NCBI RefSeq assembly: GCF_030867095.1
Contig: NC_081827.1
Coordinates: 28,412,501-28,476,500 of the forward strand
DNA: 64,000 nucleotides
Direction of reading: 5' to 3'
DNA from: Alligator mississippiensis
Lineage: Eukaryota; Chordata; Crocodylia; Alligatoridae
The notes below the pieces were generated by a model. That model had not been told where the DNA came from and did not search any database. It saw nothing but the letters and a program-made list of their open reading frames with translations. The translations under genes were made by a program, and so were the position numbers. Positions 59,343-64,000 of the stretch are shown here, piece by piece (position 1 is the first letter of the stretch; each line of letters opens with the position of its first letter).

Positions 59343-60612
59343 GTAAGTATTCCATCCCTATGACTGTGGTGTGGTTTTGGGGTTTTTTTATTGTTCTTCA
59401 AATCTGATAGCAATACAATACATGTTCCAGAACGTGTTTTGGGGGGTTGGCTGTCCAGTTAGAAGGTCTGATGTATTCTAGTCATTTTGTAGCTATGTCA
59501 CTTGTGCTTCAAGTGGTGTCAGGCACAATTAACCAAAAGAGAGTGGAGGAATCTATCACAGTAATAAATCAGGGCAGATCATCAACTTGTTTTGCTTACA
59601 TCAGAACTGAGACTGAAACTAGTTTCTTCTTCAGCTGGACATTTCCATCAATGAGGGCCTTCATCATTTTAAGCATGTACTTGCTGCTCTTTGACAAGCT
59701 ATAGATAATTAAACTTAAAATTGTTTGGTTTCCTTGAACTGACAGGGAATTCAGGTTTTTCCTAGCCAGCTTGCTGCTATAAGCTTTGCTTGCATTTCAT
59801 ATTAAGTGTCTCTCTCTCATTTTAAAATAAAAGCTTGAAAATGTGTGACTTCAGGTCTTTGTTTAAACATATATTGCTGAGGGATATATTTGTTATGGTT
59901 TTACAAATTCTTCTCCCTTTCCTTATTCTTATGAGTTGTTTTATTTTTTAATCCAATATAAGACAGGGAGCTAGGAACCCCTAAACTCTAAACATTGTGC
60001 TGATACAGATTCTTTGGTATTGAGCAAGTCCTTTACCTCTGCTGAAGCAGAGCTGTAAACTGGGACAGTACTTGTCTACCTCATTGGGTGGTGATGACAG
60101 TTATTTTTTGTTATGGAATCAAGAGATGCAAAGTCGTATATAAAGTTAACATTTCTTATTTATCAGTTTTATGGCTAGCATAAAATCCATAAAGCTTTCT
60201 ATGATTTTTTTTTCTGTTTTTTAAGAACAATAAGTAGCTTCGTCCTCCATGTAAACTGACATCATTTAGAACATGATATCAATATTTGTCAAAAGGGAAA
60301 AGATTAAAGTTTTGTAATGATTTTCTTCTCTGTGACATTTTGAAGTTGTACAAATTGAAAAGTAAGTGCGTGTGTGTGGTGTGTGTGTGTTCCTCCCTGT
60401 ATAGCCCTGTAATCATCAATTTATGGGTACTTTCCTTCCTACTTTGTAATGAACTTGCATTCTTTAAAAAAAAAAAAATTCCAGTTGTAAAGTGTGCTGC
60501 TGTTTTACTGATGAGTTTGAAACACTGCTGTCAAATATGATCTGAATGAAGACGGAGAGAGAGAGCTGTTTTATGTCTTTTGCTCTAATGCTTTGTTTTT
60601 CACTTGAAACAG

Positions 60613-60683
60613 ATGTGGGGGCTGATGTTTTGGACTTGGCAGAAACAATGGTTGCTTCTGCAGATGGGCTAGCATATGAACCA
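60613..60683 (+). CDS. ERGIC2: ERGIC2 exon: YVGADVLDLAETM
   Basis: 71-bp exon after TTGAAACAG, ending AACCA before GTAAGT. Encodes (Y)VGADVLDLAETMVASADG then LAYEP, leaving in phase 0. VGAD-LD is a shared motif of ERGIC2 and ERGIC3. The frame joins cleanly on both sides. Confidence 0.96.
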
Positions 60684-62214
60684 GTAAGTTGACTTTATTC
60701 CCTTTTTGTTTAAAATGCTGCTATGTGCCAGCTGTGACAAGCCTGGCTTTTCTCCCGCCCCCTCCCCCCAAATTGCTAAATTAATCTTACTGATCTTGCA
60801 GTTGGGCCCATGAAGAGTCACACTGCAGTCAGTCATATTTGTACTCCACAATGTCACAAGTGTTCACCTCCATTTTTTTGGTTGCAGAATAAGCCTAATT
60901 CCAGAGTTTTGCATGCTCACTCATAGATTTCAATGTACTATAGCTAAGCAAATAACATCAGACTTCTTGCCCAGGTATATGTTTATGGAATAGCTTTGCA
61001 TATCGTATGGCTGTTAAATTGCATCACCATTAGGTAAAACTTATAATTCAGCAGTAAAAATATAAGGGGCAACAATTAGGTGTTAAATTTTTCTGTGACT
61101 TGGAAAAAGCAAAGATCTCCCAGAAGCAGTCCTGCTTGGTTTTTTTGTTTTGTTTTTTCTGGCTTTTGCTTATTAGTCTTTTTCTTGAACCTTTTTTGCC
61201 TTTTGGTTAGGTGCTTGTAATGTTGGCTCTCAGGTTGTCTGTGAGTGGTGATTTTAATTTTTTTTTCTCTCTGAAATTCCCCAAGAGATGCCTGTACCAT
61301 TTTGTGTATGCGAGTGTATGTTTGGTCTCTTGCATATTGTGGAGAGCCATCTTCAGGTACTGTTTGAAGAGCAATTGCAAGTTCCTTAATGAGCTTTTTT
61401 ATTATTGTGGCTCCTTTCTTTTCATCTAGATACACCATGTTGTGTCTAGTTATGAGATCTGCCAGAAACTGTTTCCCTTACTTGCAGAAAGCACAGTAAT
61501 TGCATTCCACCTCCCAGAAGTAGTTTATATGCCTGGCTTCAAGTCAGCACAGAGGCCCTGAAGGAAAAGGGACTAATTACCTGACATGCTGGGAGTAAAT
61601 GCCACATAACAATTTTTTGTTTAGTTGGAGATCTGATTAATTAAACTATTTAAGTAGTGTGCTCATTGCTTCTTTGGTCCACAAGCTCCCATACATCATG
61701 GCTGAGAAAACATACTCGCTCTTGGAGAATGTTCAGTATGCAGTTGCTGAGCGAATGTGTATATCATTATTTCAATTCACCTTTTCAGTTTGCTGCCAGC
61801 TTCATGCCAGAAGCTTAATGTAAGGCTGAAATGAAAAGCCAGTAATCATTAAATGTGTAATCAACAGTACAGCAGCAACTGTACTGAAGGGTGACTTTTT
61901 TCTCCTATGTGTACAGTGTAAGTACTTATGTTTTATTCCCCACAAAGTAAGGGATTTGGACCCTTCTTTAGTGTCTTGACTTAAGTTGCTGCTTGATTAT
62001 AAAAAATCTACTTCATAGCTAATCCTGGTGATGTGTATGGATGTAACAAAGCTAAAACCAAGTCATGTGACAAATTTTTGTCTGCTGCCCATAGATGGCT
62101 GTTTTTAGCACCAGACAGGATATTATTGTTCAATAATTCTGCTTTACCTGTTATGTTGGGAGGATTTTGATGCTTTCTTTGTGTATGGTTTTACCATATC
62201 TTTCTTCTTTGCAG

Positions 62215-62255
62215 GTAATATTTGAACTCAGTCCCCAGCAAAGAGAGTGGCAAAG
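62215..62255 (+). CDS. ERGIC2: ERGIC2 exon: VIFELSPQQREWQ
   Basis: 41-bp exon after CTTCTTTGCAG, ending CAAAG before GTAATA. Encodes VIFELSPQQREWQ plus AG of a split Arg. The first three bases GTA follow the AG directly. A poly-C run (62290-62304) lies about 35 bp into the next intron. Confidence 0.94.
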
Positions 62256-63328
62256 GTAATAGATAATTATGTAGTGTTCTTTGTGTGTACACCCCCCCCC
62301 CCCCATGGGTTGGAGAGGGGTATGTTTGTTTTTCATTTACTGCTGGAAATAGCCCAAGTATACCTAAATTCTGTCAACCAAAGCCATATATTAAATTTGA
62401 AAAGCAGCTGCCCATTAGGTAGCAGTGCAGATTCAGTAAATTGAAGCTCGTTTATTTTACAGTGGTGAGTATTTTGTATTGTGTTGTGAGTAAATACCGT
62501 CTTTCACATTTTTAATGCAAAACTTTTTCAGGTATCAATCCTTGTAATAAACCAATAACTGCATGTTTGTTTGGCTTAATTTTATATAAGGTTATTTTTT
62601 TTGGTAGATGTGTTCAATTTTATAAAGGCGTATTTTGAGGCATATGAAAGCAAATTAATTGGGACATAAAGCCAAAATAATTGACATTCCTGGATTAATT
62701 ATTATTATATACAAGGATTTTAGATTCTCTTTGCTTCAGTAGGTATTTCCTGAGGAGAGGGTAAGAGAAATGCTCCATTTTATTATAGAACACAACAGTA
62801 AGCAAATAGAGATGCCTGTGTGCTCTAGTGGGAAACCCTGCATATTGCACACATTACTTTTTATAGTAGGAATTCAGGCATAGAGTTTGTGCTTGTTTGT
62901 TCTTGTTTGAGTTGAAAGGTTCGCTCACATGGTGGCAATGACATGTACCTGGAGTCCCAAAAGGCTGAGTTTTTACTGCTGGACCCACTGCCAAAGTAAA
63001 AGAATGTTTAGACCTGCCAGCCTCAGCTGTGTTCTCATTTGAAAGCTCTGTCACAGAAACTAAAGCCTCTTTAAATTCTTTAGCTATCTGTCTAATGTCA
63101 CTATCCTTCTGATATACATGTCAAACTCTGAAGCTTGCATTACGTCTTATTTACACAATCTAAAAATAAGCTTAAGCAGCAAGAGTAACATTTAGCATGT
63201 TAGTATTTAACATACCATGTTGATCTTGGGTGTCTTAATATATGTAGCTGACAGTTAACTGTGACTTTATTTTTGGTTATGCTTTTGCATGTATTCATAC
63301 TTGCTGTACTTATCTGTGTGATCTTTAG

Positions 63329-63430
63329 GATGCTGCAGTTAATTCAGAGTAGGCTGCAGGAAGAACACTCTCTTCAAGATGTAATATTCAAAAGTGCTTT
63401 TAGAAGTGCTTCAACAGCACTACCACCAAG
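63329..63430 (+). CDS. ERGIC2: ERGIC2 exon: coiled lumenal segment
   Basis: 102-bp exon after ATCTTTAG, ending CCAAG before GTGAGA. Encodes (R)MLQLIQSRLQEEHSLQDV then IFKSAFRSASTALPP plus AG. The frame is open throughout. With the five exons before it, it brings the total to 158 complete codons; the rest of ERGIC2 (conserved lumenal domain, second span and C-terminus) lies beyond the right edge. Confidence 0.96.
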
Positions 63431-63757
63431 GTGAGAGGGAATGTTTTGGGGTTTTTTTGTAATTTGCCTTCAACTTCTGTCATATGTGCTCTTTAATACA
63501 TTTCTTAGGCTAAAGTTACAAAGCCAAAGACCTGAATGCCTTTGCTTTGCTTCAGGGTCCCTGAATCCAAAGTTTTATTTAATATTTTGGGGCATAATGG
63601 TCTCTTCCTGTGATGTGAGAAAATTGTGTAACTAGTACTTCATTTATTTCAAATGGTTTTATTCATTTTGGTGAACTGCTTTCCAGCTGCTTCCAGATAG
63701 TCTGGTGAGCCAAACTAATGTGTTGAACATATCAATGGCATCAGGATAGTTTCAGAA

Positions 63758-64000
63758 GAGCTAGGGTCAGGAGGGACCTGAGCAGATCATCTAGCCTGAC
63801 CCCCTGCCACAGGCAGGAATGAATGCTGGGTTCACAAGACCCCAGACAGGTGATTGTCCAACCTCGTCTTGAATTTGCCCAAGGTAGGGGCGAGGACCAC
63901 TTCCCTGGGAGGTTGGTTCCAGATTTTGGCCACCCTAACTGTAAAATATTGCCTTCTGATCTCTAACCTAAACCTATTCTCCGTCAGCTTATTACCATTG
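63758..64000 (-). mobile_element. CR1 LINE 3' region, runs off the edge
   Basis: GGTCAGGAGGGACCTGAGCA, GATCATCTAGCCTGACCCCC, CACAGGCAGGAATGAATGCT and CAACCTCGTCTTGAATTTGC are the antisense of the CR1 C-terminus and 3' UTR region. The ATTCTATGA-type terminal repeat is missing at 63758. Continues past the window. Confidence 0.85.

Overview
The window is vertebrate nuclear DNA. Genes are split into short exons with GT/AG splice sites, separated by long AT-rich introns, and one CpG-island promoter is visible. The repeats include a nearly intact CR1 LINE, several other CR1 tails, hAT, Harbinger and Tigger-like DNA transposons, and LTR elements, but no mammalian Alu, B1 or L1. CR1 dominance combined with many cut-and-paste transposons points to a sauropsid, most likely a crocodilian, with a turtle as second choice. 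This is inferred from repeat content only.

Two protein-coding genes are present, both partial and divergently oriented. (1) Minus strand, about 2.4-21.4 kb: six consecutive exons of a laminin beta chain, best matched to LAMB4. They encode the end of the signal peptide, the laminin N-terminal (LN) domain and the start of the first laminin-type EGF repeat. All six splice phases join without a break. The first signal-peptide exon was not found and later exons lie off the left edge. (2) Plus strand, from a CpG island near 47.2-47.7 kb to the right edge: ERGIC2, a membrane protein that cycles between the ER and Golgi. It has a probable non-coding first exon, two candidate alternative 5' UTR exons that look like duplicates of each other, and six coding exons (about 158 codons, roughly the first 40% of the protein).

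The 26 kb between the genes is filled with mobile elements: a solo LTR with a 5-bp target duplication (26.0-26.7 kb), a Harbinger element with two convergent decayed genes (28.3-31.35 kb), LTR-like GC-rich tracts, MITEs, and a 5'-truncated CR1 with one frameshift in ORF2 (42.9-45.7 kb). The LAMB4 introns hold a 626-bp foldback hAT with an exact 8-bp target duplication, a Tigger-like element, nested tandem repeats, a decayed Ty3/Gypsy integrase and a TA-flanked element whose inverted second copy lies in ERGIC2 intron 1.

I found no bacterial-type operon, CRISPR array, or novel multi-gene system. The observations of most interest are the duplicated candidate 5' UTR exons, the three hAT copies with target duplications, the long foldback element, and the LAMB4/ERGIC2 adjacency.
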